A stretch of 64,000 bases of DNA from Rhizobium gallicum bv. gallicum R602sp. GTDB taxonomy: Bacteria; Pseudomonadota; Alphaproteobacteria; Rhizobiales; Rhizobiaceae. Numbering within the stretch: the first letter of the stretch is position 1; each line of letters opens with the position of its first letter. A program made the position numbers and the translations under genes. Positions 25,354 to 34,357 of this stretch are shown here, in pieces. The stretch is from assembly GCF_000816845.1 (NCBI RefSeq), contig NZ_CP006880.1, forward strand, positions 682,001-746,000. Reading direction: 5' to 3'. Below the pieces are notes generated by a model. That model saw nothing but the letters and a program-made list of their open reading frames with translations, searched no databases and was not told the DNA's origin.

Positions 25354-26247
25354 TGGAGAGCTGGCGGTAGGCTTACTCTGCCGCAATAGTAACGCTTGTG
25401 CAACCGTGCTCGACATGCGCGGGACGCGGTACGAATGTCACCTCGCCGGCGGACCGCATGTCCGTCGGCAATGGAAGGGCAGCGGCTCTGCGTTGAAGCG
25501 ATAACTATCGGGAAAGTGGGGCTGATCAGATCGATGATATCGTGTTGTCTGACGGCGCGACAAATCGCGGCCGAAATCTTGAGCATTCCTTGGCCGCGCC
25601 GGATGCCCTTTCCGGCACACGTGTTCGCGCGTGTCAGATCACTTGTGGATCTAAAAAATGCTTGCTCACGCTGGGACGTGGCCGCCTTACTACTCCTTCG
25701 CTTAAGCCTTTGGGACAGGCTTCGATGCGTGAGAAATATGGTATTCTTCGATCTCGCGCACGCTCTCACAGACCATCGACGCCCACGAGACGTGCGTTCC
25801 GCCAGTCCTATTCTGGCATCTGGCCCTGCCCCGTCTGCCCCCCAGCCCGCAGGGCCTTTTTTATGAGGTTATTACTGTGCGGCGACGTCCACCGCTTCGG
25901 ACGATTGAATGGATTCCGTCGGGGCATTTCGAGCAAGCCCAGTCGTATATCGTGTTTTCATCTGTCAGCCCGAGCAGTAATCCCGAACACGCAAGAGGAT
26001 TTCAACGAATTGCTTCTGGAGGTGGTCCTGTAAGTGCAATTCGGCTTGGGGATCCGAGCGACGTCCCGATATCTCAAAGGGCTGCGCGGCGGCGCGCTCT
26101 TCTAGGCGGGCGGCCGATCGCCTTGGTTCGTCGACGATCACGAACGGCTGGCGCGGGCGCATGTGTCGATGCGTGGCGACTTTATGAGCTTGAAGAAAGC
26201 AGCCATTGCAATGCCTTGTGTGCGACCAGCTGACGCGCAATTCCCTG
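25354..26247. other. Long gene-free stretch
   Basis: Nearly 900 bp between htpG and the sugar-transport operon. ORFs on both strands have no recognisable domain, poor composition and no Shine-Dalgarno. The one clear element is the intrinsic terminator at 25822-25862, preceded by a smaller hairpin at 25802-25816, which may belong to an unannotated small RNA. Confidence 0.5.
25822..25862 (+). terminator. Rho-independent terminator, possibly of a small RNA
   Basis: GGCCCTGC (25822-25829) pairs perfectly with GCAGGGCC (25849-25856) and is followed at once by six T. No protein gene ends nearby on the plus strand: htpG stops 470 bp upstream. The upstream stem CCAG/CTGG at 25802-25816 gives a two-hairpin layout seen in many trans-acting RNAs. 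Confidence 0.65.
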
Positions 26248-26278
26248 TTGACAGTATTGTTATCGATAACATACGATG
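26248..26278 (+). promoter_or_regulatory. Promoter with LacI/GntR-type operator before the sugar ABC operon
   Basis: TTGACA at 26248-26253 is followed after 4 nt by the perfect palindrome TGTTATCGATAACA (26258-26271), and a TACGAT -10-like box lies at 26273-26278. The operator fills the spacer, so a bound repressor would block RNA polymerase. The same 14-mer occurs at 31205-31218 and 38061-38074. Confidence 0.72.
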
Positions 26279-26313
26279 CCTTGCAAGTTCACAGAGCTTT
26301 GGGAGGAGCGCCG

Positions 26314-27810
26314 ATGTCGAGCGAAAAACTGCTGGAGTTTCGCTCCATCACCAAGGAGTTCGGCGGCACTCGCGCCTTGTCGCAGGTATCGCTGGATTTG
26401 CATCCGGGGGAGATCCTGGCGCTTCTTGGAGAAAACGGCGCGGGCAAATCGACACTCATCAAGACCCTGGCCGGCATCTACAAGTCGGACGGCGGCGATA
26501 TTCAGTTTCGTGGTGAACCCTATGTCCATCGGCCGCCAAAGCCTAACGAACGTCAGCCTCTCGCCTTTATCCACCAGGACCTTGGTCTGATCGAATGGAT
26601 GACGGTCGGCGAAAATGTCGGACTGGCGCAGGGTTTCTCGATGCGTTCGCGCCTGATCGACTGGAAGCGAACGGAGGAGCGAGCCAGGGAGGCGCTGAAT
26701 CTCGTCGGCTGCGACTTCGATCCGTCGACGCGTGTCCAGGATCTCACCCGGACCGAAAAGTCGCTTGTGGCAATTGCGCGCGCGCTCGCCGTGGAAGCGG
26801 ACGTGCTTGTTCTCGACGAGCCGACCGCCAGCCTTCCGGCCGATGAGGTGGAGCGTCTCTTCCATGCTATCCGTCCGCTGAAAGCGCGAGGGGTGGCGAT
26901 GATCTACGTGTCGCATCGGCTCGATGAGATTTTCCGCATCGCCGACCGGGTCGCGGTCTTGCGCGACGGACGCCTGGTTGGCCAGAAGCCGGTGGCACAG
27001 ACTACGCCGGACGAATTGATTGAAATGATCGTCGGCCGCAAGACGGACCAACTCTTCGCCAAAGCGACAAGCAATCCGGGTGAGACGATCGTCAGCATTC
27101 GGGATCTTGCCTGCCGTAGCGCCGGACCTGTCTCCTTTGATATCCGGAAAGGAGAGCTGCTTGGGTTGGTTGGCTTGCGCGGCGCCGGTCAGGAACTGAT
27201 CGGTCGGGCCCTTTTTGGCTGCGAAGCTTTTTCCGGCGCAGTAGATGTCGGTGGGGTAGTACCGGACCTGTCGAGCCCGGTCGCTGCAATGAGGTCCGGC
27301 ATAGGCCTGATTGCGCGCGACCGCACCGAAGAATCCGTTGCCATGTCGCTGTCGCTTCGGGAAAACACCTTCCTCAATCCGGCAGCGTCCGGACGCAGGC
27401 TCCTTTCTTTCCTGTCGCCGTCTAAAGAAGCGTCCCTGGCGCGCACGATCGGCGAGAGTGTCGGATTGAGGCCGAACGACCAGAGCCTTCCGATCGAGGC
27501 GCTATCGGGGGGCAACCAGCAGAAGGTGGTTGTCGGCCGCTGGCTTGCAACTGGCCGCAAGCTTCTGATCGCCGAGGATCCGACCGCAGGCGTCGATGTC
27601 GGCGCCAAGGCCGACATCTATCGGCTGATCGCCCGTGCGCTTGAGGCGGGTCTGGCTGTCGTCGTCGTGTCGACGGATTTCGAGGAAATCGCACATATCT
27701 GCCATCGTGCCTTGGTGTTTTCACGCGGACGGATTGTACGCGAATTGCAAGGTGCGGATTTAACCACATCGGCGGTGATCGCTGCCGCGTCGGCTTCAGA
27801 GGCCGCTTGA
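26314..27810 (+). CDS. Sugar ABC transporter ATP-binding protein (RbsA/XylG type)
   Basis: A 498-aa tandem ATPase of a CUT2 importer. First domain: Walker A GENGAGKST, Walker B LVLDEPTASL. Second domain: degenerate P-loop GLRGAGQE, signature LSGGNQQKVVVGRWL, Walker-B-like LLIAEDPTAGVDVGAK. The ATG at 26314 follows GGGAGGAGCGCCG; upstream in-frame codons cross the operator and are not coding. It is the first gene of a three-gene operon with permease and binding protein, controlled by the palindrome 43 bp upstream. Confidence 0.93.
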   Translation: MSSEKLLEFRSITKEFGGTRALSQVSLDLHPGEILALLGENGAGKSTLIKTLAGIYKSDGGDIQFRGEPYVHRPPKPNERQPLAFIHQDLGLIEWMTVGENVGLAQGFSMRSRLIDWKRTEERAREALNLVGCDFDPSTRVQDLTRTEKSLVAIARALAVEADVLVLDEPTASLPADEVERLFHAIRPLKARGVAMIYVSHRLDEIFRIADRVAVLRDGRLVGQKPVAQTTPDELIEMIVGRKTDQLFAKATSNPGETIVSIRDLACRSAGPVSFDIRKGELLGLVGLRGAGQELIGRALFGCEAFSGAVDVGGVVPDLSSPVAAMRSGIGLIARDRTEESVAMSLSLRENTFLNPAASGRRLLSFLSPSKEASLARTIGESVGLRPNDQSLPIEALSGGNQQKVVVGRWLATGRKLLIAEDPTAGVDVGAKADIYRLIARALEAGLAVVVVSTDFEEIAHICHRALVFSRGRIVRELQGADLTTSAVIAAASASEAA

Positions 27811-27826
27811 GTTCCGGGAGAAGATA

Positions 27827-28891
27827 ATGCAGTCGATCGAATCCACCGCCCTTGAGCCCACCCGAGCCGAATTGGCGGGCCTCAGCTATACGCAGAAGCT
27901 CCTGCGGTTCCTGCCAGTTTACGGCCTGGTCATCCTTTCTTTGCTGCTAATCGTGCTGTTTTCGGTTCTCCTGCCGCAGACCTTTCCGACGGTTCTCAAT
28001 CTCCGCTCGATTGTCTCCGACAAGGCGATCATCGCTCTCCTGTCGCTGGCGGCCATGATCCCGATGGCTGCCGGCCGCATCGATCTTACGGTCGGCTACG
28101 GCATCGTGCTCTGGCACATTCTTGCGATCAGCCTGCAAACCGTGTTCGGCGTGCCATGGCCGGTCGCAGTCGTCATCGTGCTTGCACTCGGGGCTATCAC
28201 CGGCTTCCTCAACGGTCTTCTGGTGGAGGTCGCTCGCATCGACTCGTTCATTGCGACGCTCGGCACTGGCACGGTCCTCTACGCGCTGGCACTCTGGCAC
28301 ACCGGCGGGCGCCAGGTGGTTGGCGTCTTGCCGGAGGGTTTTTACTCGTTGAACGGCACCATGGTTTTCGGCCTACCGATCACCGGCTTTTATGTGCTGC
28401 TGCTTGCCGTTGCGCTCTGGCTCATTCTCGAATATCTGCCGATTGGCCGCTATATCTATGCGATCGGTGCCAATCCGAAAGCGGCAGCGCTGAACGGCAT
28501 TCCGGTCCGCCGCTTTGTCATCGCCGCTTTTGTCTCCTCGGGCACCCTTGCTGCACTTGCAGGCGTCCTGCTCGCCTCGAAGCTGCGTATTGGCCAGGCC
28601 AGTGTTGGCCTCGAGTACCTGCTGCCGGCGCTCGTCGGTGCCTTTCTCGGCTCGACCACCATCAAGCCTGGACGCGTCAACGTCTGGGGTACGATGACCG
28701 GTGTCATCATTCTTGCCGTCGGCATTTCCGGCATCCAGCAATTCGGTGGCTCGTTCTTCGTCGAACCACTCTTCAACGGCATCACCCTGCTCGTGGCCAT
28801 TGGCATCGCCGGTTATGCGCAGAGGAAACGGGGTGCAGTTGGAAAAACGGCAGCCGCGAGTCCGGGATCTGCAAACCCACCGAAAAACTGA
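27827..28891 (+). CDS. Sugar ABC transporter permease (RbsC type)
   Basis: A 354-aa inner-membrane permease of the CUT2 class (BPD_transp_2). Eight to ten hydrophobic segments are visible, together with the family motifs MAAGRIDLTVGYGIVLWHI and IGRYIYAIGANPKAAALNGIPVRR before the last third. It starts 16 bp after the ATPase stop with GGGAGAAGATA before the ATG. It forms the channel for the sugar or sugar acid bound by the next gene product. Confidence 0.92.
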   Translation: MQSIESTALEPTRAELAGLSYTQKLLRFLPVYGLVILSLLLIVLFSVLLPQTFPTVLNLRSIVSDKAIIALLSLAAMIPMAAGRIDLTVGYGIVLWHILAISLQTVFGVPWPVAVVIVLALGAITGFLNGLLVEVARIDSFIATLGTGTVLYALALWHTGGRQVVGVLPEGFYSLNGTMVFGLPITGFYVLLLAVALWLILEYLPIGRYIYAIGANPKAAALNGIPVRRFVIAAFVSSGTLAALAGVLLASKLRIGQASVGLEYLLPALVGAFLGSTTIKPGRVNVWGTMTGVIILAVGISGIQQFGGSFFVEPLFNGITLLVAIGIAGYAQRKRGAVGKTAAASPGSANPPKN

Positions 28892-28929
28892 TTGCCGTCG
28901 GCTCACAATCTTCAAAGGGAGGAAGAACC

Positions 28930-30030
28930 ATGAAACGCAGAACGCTCATCCAGAGTTCCGTCGCCGCACTGGCCTTGATGCTCGCGGGGCCGGCACTGGC
29001 AGATGCCATGTCCGACGCCAAGGCGGTGGTCGAAAAATATGCGACCCGCATCACCACATGGGACGGACCGAAGACAGGACCCAAGGCGCAGGAGGGAAAG
29101 ACGATCGTCGTGCTCGCCGGCGATCTGAAGAACGGCGGCATCTTGGGCGTTACCACCGGCGTCGAGGAGGCCGCAGCTGCCATCGGTTGGCAGGTTAAGG
29201 TTCTCGACGGAGCGGGCTCGATCGGCGGCCGCACGGCAGCGTTCGGCCAGGCCATGGCGCTGAAGCCGGCCGGGATCATCATCAACGGCTTCGATGCCGT
29301 CGAGCAGGCGCCGGCTCTTGAGCAGGCAAAGGCTGCGGGAATTCCGCTCGTCGCCTGGCACGCGGGTCCGGTCATCGGCCCTGACGAAAAAACCGGCCTT
29401 TTCGCCAATGTCAGCACCGACGCGATGGAAGTTTCCAAGTCGGCGGCAGACTGGGCCTATGCAGATGCGAAGGGCAAACCAGGTGTCGTAATCTTCACCG
29501 ACTCGACCTATGCGATTGCCATCGCCAAGGCCGACAAGATGAAAGAGGAGATCGAAAAACTCGGCGGCAAAGTTCTTGAATATGTCGATACGCCCATTGC
29601 CGAAACCTCCCAGCGCATGCCGCAGCTGACGACATCGTTGCTGCAAAAATACGGCGACCAGTGGACCCATTCGCTCGCCATCAACGATCTGTATTTCGAC
29701 TTCATGGGCCCGTCGCTGGCAGCCGCCGGCAAGGGCGGTACTGACGCGCCAATCAATGTCGCTGCCGGTGACGGCTCGGAATCGGCCTATCAGCGCATCC
29801 GCGCCGGCCAGTTCCAGAAAGTTACGGTCGCCGAGCCCCTCAACCTGCAGGGCTGGCAGCTTGTCGACGAGCTGAACCGCGCCTTTGCGGGCCAACAGTG
29901 GTCTGGCTATCTCTCCCCGCTCCATGTCGTCACCGCCGACAATGTCGAATTCGATGGCGGCCCCAAGAACTCGTTCGATCCGGAAAGCGGTTACCGCGAC
30001 GAGTATAAAAAGCTCTGGGGCAAGATGTAG
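28930..30030 (+). CDS. Sugar ABC transporter substrate-binding protein (ribose-type)
   Basis: A 366-aa periplasmic protein of the Peripla_BP_4 family. The leader is MKRRTLIQSSVAALALMLAG with cleavage near ALA-DA. The mature part has LVAWHAGPVIGPDEKTG, WAYADAKGKPGVVIFTDS and SLAINDLYFDFMGPSL. The ligand is not readable; the shared operator with gluconate/idonate enzymes points to an aldonate or related sugar acid, which is unusual for this protein family. GGGAGGAAGAACC precedes the ATG. A terminator follows at 30052-30078. Confidence 0.92.
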   Translation: MKRRTLIQSSVAALALMLAGPALADAMSDAKAVVEKYATRITTWDGPKTGPKAQEGKTIVVLAGDLKNGGILGVTTGVEEAAAAIGWQVKVLDGAGSIGGRTAAFGQAMALKPAGIIINGFDAVEQAPALEQAKAAGIPLVAWHAGPVIGPDEKTGLFANVSTDAMEVSKSAADWAYADAKGKPGVVIFTDSTYAIAIAKADKMKEEIEKLGGKVLEYVDTPIAETSQRMPQLTTSLLQKYGDQWTHSLAINDLYFDFMGPSLAAAGKGGTDAPINVAAGDGSESAYQRIRAGQFQKVTVAEPLNLQGWQLVDELNRAFAGQQWSGYLSPLHVVTADNVEFDGGPKNSFDPESGYRDEYKKLWGKM

Positions 30031-30051
30031 CAGCCTCCCTCCCGGAAACTG

Positions 30052-30078
30052 GGCACCGCGAATGGTGCCGTTTTTTTT
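30052..30078 (+). terminator. Rho-independent terminator of the sugar ABC operon
   Basis: GGCACC (30052-30057) and GGTGCC (30064-30069) form a 6-bp stem with a short loop, followed by G and eight T. It lies 21 bp after the binding-protein stop. Confidence 0.85.
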
Positions 30079-30127
30079 GCACGTTGCGTCGCAAGCGATG
30101 TTGACGGAAGGATGAACAGGCAGTCGA

Positions 30128-31159
30128 TTATCGTTTCGTCGTCGTGTTGCCCTGAATGAGCTGGATCTCAGCCCGCCACGATCTGTTCACGTGCACGTGT
30201 GCAAGTATATTCAAGAGCGCCTGAGCCGCCGTCTTTCCGATCTCGGCGCGAGGTACATCAACGGTCGTAAGTCTGGTTCGGACCGTGTTGGGGATGGACG
30301 TGCCGTTAAAACCCACCACGGACATCTGCTCTGGAACTGAAATTCCAGCTTCATACAGATAGGAGAGGCCACCAAGCGCCATCGCGTCGTTCAGAAAGTG
30401 AATAGCCTGGATCTCGGGATGATCGCGGATCAATTCCTGCGTAAGGGCGCGTCCTGTTTCGGCCTGTCTCGGCCGATTCTCGCAAACCATGCTGATCACG
30501 TCGATGTTGGCGCTTGCAAAAGTAGACCGCATGGCATGGTAGCGCCAGCGGGCGCAGAGATCCTTCTCCAATTCGGCGCCGATATAGGCAACATGCCTCA
30601 GGCGGCGCTCCAGGAAATGCGCAGCAACGAGTTGCCCTGCCTCCGTGTGCGAAGGGCCTGCGCTGAAATCGAGATCCTCATTGTCGCAATCCCACAATTG
30701 AATGGCCGGGCAGGTGCGTCTTTCCAGCAATTTGTCGCAAGCGGCGCTTCGTGCCATGCCGCCGTTTAGCAAAAGCCCTGCCGGGCGGAAGGACAGCATC
30801 TCGCGCACGAGATCTGCTTCAATGCCGGGATCGAAATGAGATTCTCCGATAAAGGTATGAAGTCCATTGGGGCGCAGGATGGCGTTTACCCCACTCAGCA
30901 CTTCAGAAAAGACGATGTCGCTCATCGAGGGGATGATCACGGCTACCATCCGGCTCTTGCGCGAACTCAATGATCCGGCGAGGGTGTTCGGCAGATAGCC
31001 AAGCTCATCTGCGGCACATCTCACCCTTTGTTGCGTCTCCTCGGAAATATTGCCGACGCCTCGCAACACCTTTGAGACTGTCATGCTGCTTACGCCTGCC
31101 TTTGCCGCCACATCAAGCAGCGTGACGATCCGCGTCTTATCCTTTGCCACTTGCCTCAT
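30128..31159 (-). CDS. LacI-family transcriptional regulator 1
   Basis: A 343-aa repressor. The N-terminal HTH is TLLDVAAKAGVSSMTVSKVL with the hinge DELGYLPNTLAGSLSSRKS. The C-terminal sugar-binding domain (Peripla_BP_3) includes VAVIIPSMSDIVFSEVLSG and SVVGFNGTSIPNTVRTRLTTVDVPR. The start MRQVAKDKTR at 31159 places the HTH as usual; the longer frame crosses the divergent promoter. It lies between two operons that carry TGTTATCGATAACA and probably binds these sites, together with or instead of the second LacI-type protein at 34358. Effector unknown, likely a sugar acid or its phosphate. Confidence 0.9.
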   Translation of the reverse strand: MRQVAKDKTRIVTLLDVAAKAGVSSMTVSKVLRGVGNISEETQQRVRCAADELGYLPNTLAGSLSSRKSRMVAVIIPSMSDIVFSEVLSGVNAILRPNGLHTFIGESHFDPGIEADLVREMLSFRPAGLLLNGGMARSAACDKLLERRTCPAIQLWDCDNEDLDFSAGPSHTEAGQLVAAHFLERRLRHVAYIGAELEKDLCARWRYHAMRSTFASANIDVISMVCENRPRQAETGRALTQELIRDHPEIQAIHFLNDAMALGGLSYLYEAGISVPEQMSVVGFNGTSIPNTVRTRLTTVDVPRAEIGKTAAQALLNILAHVHVNRSWRAEIQLIQGNTTTKR

Positions 31160-31192
31160 TCCCACGCCTGTCTTGAAAAGTAAAAACTGGCT

Positions 31193-31240
31193 TGACAGCC
31201 CGATTGTTATCGATAACATAAAATGAGGTTAACGATAACC
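31193..31240 (+). promoter_or_regulatory. Promoter with two LacI-type operators before the amino-acid-type ABC operon
   Basis: TTGACA at 31193-31198, then TGTTATCGATAACA at 31205-31218 and TAAAAT at 31219-31224 as -10. A second imperfect palindrome GGTTAACGATAACC lies at 31227-31240 near the expected start of transcription. The promoter drives the transporter on the plus strand and is adjacent to the divergent LacI gene. Confidence 0.72.
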
Positions 31241-31365
31241 CTTGCATGATTCAGATGCAATGCCCGTGCAAGGGGATCCAGAGGAGGCGAGTAATGGAGC
31301 GGTTCTGTCGCTCCAGAGATCGCAAGCACGAGCAAGAGCTCAGTCAAATCAGGTGGAGGAATGTC

Positions 31366-32169
31366 ATGAATGTTCGTAACTCTATGCGCGCGGTTGTAGC
31401 GGCAGCCGCACTCGCCATCACGTCCTTGGCGATGACGGCCGAAGCCGGGGCGGTCTCGCTCAATGACATCATATCACGCGGCACGGTCCGGATCGGCGTT
31501 CTGACCGGTGCGCCGCCGATGGGGATGGTGGATGAAAAAGGTAATCCGACCGGCTACGACGTTGACGTCGCCAACTTGATTGCCGGATATCTCTCGCTGC
31601 CCGTCGAGCTCGTCCCACTGACGCCGCCGGCCCGCATTCCGGCGCTCCAGACCGGCAAGGTCGATTTTCTCGTTGCGACGCTGGCCCCGACGGGTGAGCG
31701 GGCCAAGACCGTCATGTTTACCCAGCCCTACAGCGCCTTTAACATGGATATCATATCCGGTCCCGACCAGAAGTTTGCGAGCCTTGCCGATCTCCAGGGC
31801 AAGCGCGTCGCGGTCAATCGGGGTTCGTCACAGGAAACCGCTCTTCGCAAGGCGGCGGTCCCCGGGATGGAGCTCGTGGTTTTCGAAGACGACTCCACCA
31901 GTGCGCAGGCGCTGATTGCCGGTCAAGCGGATGCGGTCGCACTGCCATCGACTGTGGGAGAAGCGATCATCAAGCAGCGTCCGGACGCTGGCCTCCAGGT
32001 CGGCTTCACATTCTTCCAGCAAGGCAACTCGATGGCGACAAAGCTCGACGATTTCGAACTGCGTCAATGGCTGAATACGTCGATCTATCTGATGAAAATC
32101 TCCGGCGATCTCGACAAGATCGCGACGAAATGGACGGGCCGTCCGATGCCGACCCTTCCGTCCTTCTGA
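31366..32169 (+). CDS. Polar-amino-acid-type ABC substrate-binding protein
   Basis: A 267-aa periplasmic protein of SBP family 3 (HisJ/GlnH-like). The leader has a hydrophobic core AVVAAAALAITSLAM and ends near AEAGA. The mature part has GTVRIGVLTGAPPMGMVDEKG, then GYDVDVANLIAGYL, and KVDFLVATLAPTGERAKTVMFTQPY, the standard family-3 binding-site segments. The Arg that grips the ligand carboxylate is at PTGERAK. GGAGG lies 6 nt before the ATG at 31366. Its promoter carries the sugar-acid palindrome, so the ligand may be a sugar acid or an amino-sugar acid rather than an ordinary amino acid. Confidence 0.88.
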   Translation: MNVRNSMRAVVAAAALAITSLAMTAEAGAVSLNDIISRGTVRIGVLTGAPPMGMVDEKGNPTGYDVDVANLIAGYLSLPVELVPLTPPARIPALQTGKVDFLVATLAPTGERAKTVMFTQPYSAFNMDIISGPDQKFASLADLQGKRVAVNRGSSQETALRKAAVPGMELVVFEDDSTSAQALIAGQADAVALPSTVGEAIIKQRPDAGLQVGFTFFQQGNSMATKLDDFELRQWLNTSIYLMKISGDLDKIATKWTGRPMPTLPSF

Positions 32170-32235
32170 TTGAGCTTGCGTGAGAACCTGCCGGTGAGGC
32201 ACCGGCAGGCCGCGAAACTTCGACGGAGCTCGCTT

Positions 32236-32940
32236 ATGTCCTACACATTTCAATTCGGCGTGCTGGCCCAGTATCAGGACGAAATCCTGAGCGGTATCTG
32301 GCTGACGATCAAGCTGTCGATCCTTTCGATCGTTCTCGGTTCGGCAGCAGGTGTCATGCTTGCATCCTTGCGCTCCATAAAGGGCGGTGCCGTGCGGTAT
32401 CTTGTCGATGCTTACGTCGAGGTGATTCGCAACACGCCCTTTCTCGTCCAGCTCTTCATCGTCTATTTCGGCCTGCCTGGGCTTGGTATTCGCGTGGGCG
32501 CCGATACGGCGGCGCTGATCGGCATGACCATCAATCTTGCCGCCTATTCAACGGAAATCATCCGTGCCGGCATCGAAGCCGTGCATAAATCTCAGATCGA
32601 AGCGGGCGAGGCGCTTGGCTTCTCGCGTTTCCAGATCTATCGCCACGTCATTCTGGTGCCCGCGGTCGCCAAGGTTTACCCGGCGCTGTGCAGCCAGTTC
32701 GTGTTGATGATGCTGGCCTCTAGCATCTGCTCGGCAATCTCGACCCATGAGCTTGCCGCCTCGGCCGCTTTCGTCGAATCGCAGACCTACCGGTCCTTCG
32801 AAGTCTATATTGTCGTCACGCTGATCTATCTGGCGCTGGCGCTGGCGCTGCGCGCAGCCCTGGCATTCATCGGCATGTGGCTTTTTGGCAGGCGGGTTGC
32901 CCGCCGCACGATGACGGCTCTGCCGGAGGTGCCGGCATGA
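32236..32940 (+). CDS. Amino-acid-type ABC permease, subunit 1
   Basis: A 234-aa inner-membrane permease of the HisMQ family. Motifs are VEVIRNTPFLVQLFIVYFGLP and the EAA loop EAGEALGFSRFQIYRHVILV. The ATG at 32236 follows GGAGCTCGC; the longer frame has no similarity upstream. It overlaps the next permease by 4 bp. The two permeases probably form a heterodimer with the ATPase at 33577. Confidence 0.9.
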   Translation: MSYTFQFGVLAQYQDEILSGIWLTIKLSILSIVLGSAAGVMLASLRSIKGGAVRYLVDAYVEVIRNTPFLVQLFIVYFGLPGLGIRVGADTAALIGMTINLAAYSTEIIRAGIEAVHKSQIEAGEALGFSRFQIYRHVILVPAVAKVYPALCSQFVLMMLASSICSAISTHELAASAAFVESQTYRSFEVYIVVTLIYLALALALRAALAFIGMWLFGRRVARRTMTALPEVPA

Positions 32941-33596
32941 CGCTGAGAACATTCGGTTTCGATGAGTTCGGATTCTTGCTGCAAGCACTGCAGTGGACCA
33001 TTCTCCTAACGGTCATCGCCCTTGTCGGTGGAGGTCTGCTCGGCTTTGCCGTGGCGCTAGCCCGTACCTCACCCGTCAAGGCGGTGCGCTTTGCCGCAGG
33101 TTCCTATATTCAGGTTATCCAGGGCATTCCGGTGCTGATGATCCTGTTTTTGTCCTATTACGGCCTCAGCCTTGCCGGGCTTGAGCTGCCGCCGCTCTTT
33201 GCCGCCGGCGCATCGATGACGATCTACGCGTCAGGTTATCTCGCGGAGATCTGGCGCGGCTGCATCCAGGCGGTGCCTCAGCAGCAATGGGAAGCTTCGG
33301 AATCGCTTGCCATGACCCGCCTTCAACAATATCGCTACATCATCCTGCCGCAGGCAATCCGCGTTTCGCTGCCGCCAACCGTCGGCTTTGCGGTGCAGGT
33401 GGTGAAGAACACGTCGATCACATCGATCATCGGCTTCGTCGAACTCGCCCGCGCAGGGCAGCTTGTCAATAACACGACATTCCAGCCGTTCCGCGTCTTC
33501 ATCGCGGTGGCCGCTCTTTATTTCGTCGTCTGCTACCCATTGTCCCAGCTGTCGCGTTGGCTGGAAAGGAGGCTTCATGCCGGAAGTAATCGTTGA
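32937..33596 (+). CDS. Amino-acid-type ABC permease, subunit 2
   Basis: A 219-aa HisMQ-family permease with VIQGIPVLMILFLSYYGLSL and the EAA loop ASESLAMTRLQQYRYIILPQAIR. The ATG at 32937 overlaps the stop of subunit 1 as ATGA; the extension to 32877 lies inside that gene. It ends 20 nt inside the ATPase gene, another sign of translational coupling. Confidence 0.9.
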   Translation: MTLRTFGFDEFGFLLQALQWTILLTVIALVGGGLLGFAVALARTSPVKAVRFAAGSYIQVIQGIPVLMILFLSYYGLSLAGLELPPLFAAGASMTIYASGYLAEIWRGCIQAVPQQQWEASESLAMTRLQQYRYIILPQAIRVSLPPTVGFAVQVVKNTSITSIIGFVELARAGQLVNNTTFQPFRVFIAVAALYFVVCYPLSQLSRWLERRLHAGSNR

Positions 33597-34308
33597 AAAT
33601 GTTCACAAGAGCTTCGGTGCGCTCGAGGTTCTCAAGGGCGTATCGCTCAGCGTCGGGCGCGGAGAGGTCTTTGCACTGATCGGCCGGTCCGGTTCTGGAA
33701 AGAGCACGCTGCTACGCTGCATGAACGGCTTGGAAAAGATCAACTCCGGCCGCATCGAAATCGCCGGCCATGCGCTTGGAGGAGACGCAAAGGCGCTGCG
33801 AAGCCTGCGCACCGATGTCGGCATCGTCTTCCAAAGCTACAACCTCTTTCCACATTTGACCGTGGGCGAGAACATCATGCTGGCGCCCCGCATTGTCAAA
33901 GACGTTGCGAAGGCTCAGACACGGGAGATCGCCCGCGAGGTCCTCCAGCTCGTGGGCCTGTCGGAAAAATTCGATGCCTATCCGGACCAGCTTTCCGGCG
34001 GCCAGCAGCAGCGTGTGGCGATTGCCCGGTCACTTGCAATGCGCCCGAAGGTGATGCTCTTCGACGAGGTCACTTCTGCGCTCGATCCGGAACTGACCGA
34101 GGAAGTGCTGACGGTCATGGAGAAATTGGCCCGCGATGGAATGACCATGATACTCGTCACGCATGAGATGGGTTTTGCGCGCAGGGTGGCTACGCAGACG
34201 ATCTTCATGCACAAGGGCACGATCTGGGAGCAGGGGGCATCCAAAGAGCTGTTCGCTAATCCACAGACGCCCGAGTTGCGGCAGTTTGTGAAATCGGACG
34301 TTAAGTAA
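33577..34308 (+). CDS. Amino-acid-type ABC ATP-binding protein (GlnQ type)
   Basis: A 243-aa ATPase. Walker A is GRSGSGKST, Q-loop FQSYNLFPHLT, signature LSGGQQQRVAIARSL, Walker B VMLFDEVTSALDPEL, H-loop VTHEMGF. These match the HisP/GlnQ clade closely. GGAGG lies 4 nt before the ATG at 33577, inside the end of the permease gene. It is the last gene of the four-gene operon and faces the GntR-like repressor gene 50 bp away. Confidence 0.92.
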   Translation: MPEVIVENVHKSFGALEVLKGVSLSVGRGEVFALIGRSGSGKSTLLRCMNGLEKINSGRIEIAGHALGGDAKALRSLRTDVGIVFQSYNLFPHLTVGENIMLAPRIVKDVAKAQTREIAREVLQLVGLSEKFDAYPDQLSGGQQQRVAIARSLAMRPKVMLFDEVTSALDPELTEEVLTVMEKLARDGMTMILVTHEMGFARRVATQTIFMHKGTIWEQGASKELFANPQTPELRQFVKSDVK

Positions 34309-34357
34309 TCGTGACAGGGCGGGTGGGCAGGCAATCTTCTTCCGGCCCGCTATTTCC

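Noticed and set aside
25098..25769. Minus-strand ORF of 223 codons after htpG
   Set aside because: Its 3' third is antisense to htpG and the rest is Arg-rich without family features.
28156..28930. Upstream extension of the sugar-binding protein frame
   Set aside because: It overlaps the permease gene in another frame; the binding protein has its own signal peptide and Shine-Dalgarno at 28930.
28912..29925. Minus-strand ORF of 337 codons
   Set aside because: Antisense to the ribose-type binding protein, with no recognisable domain.
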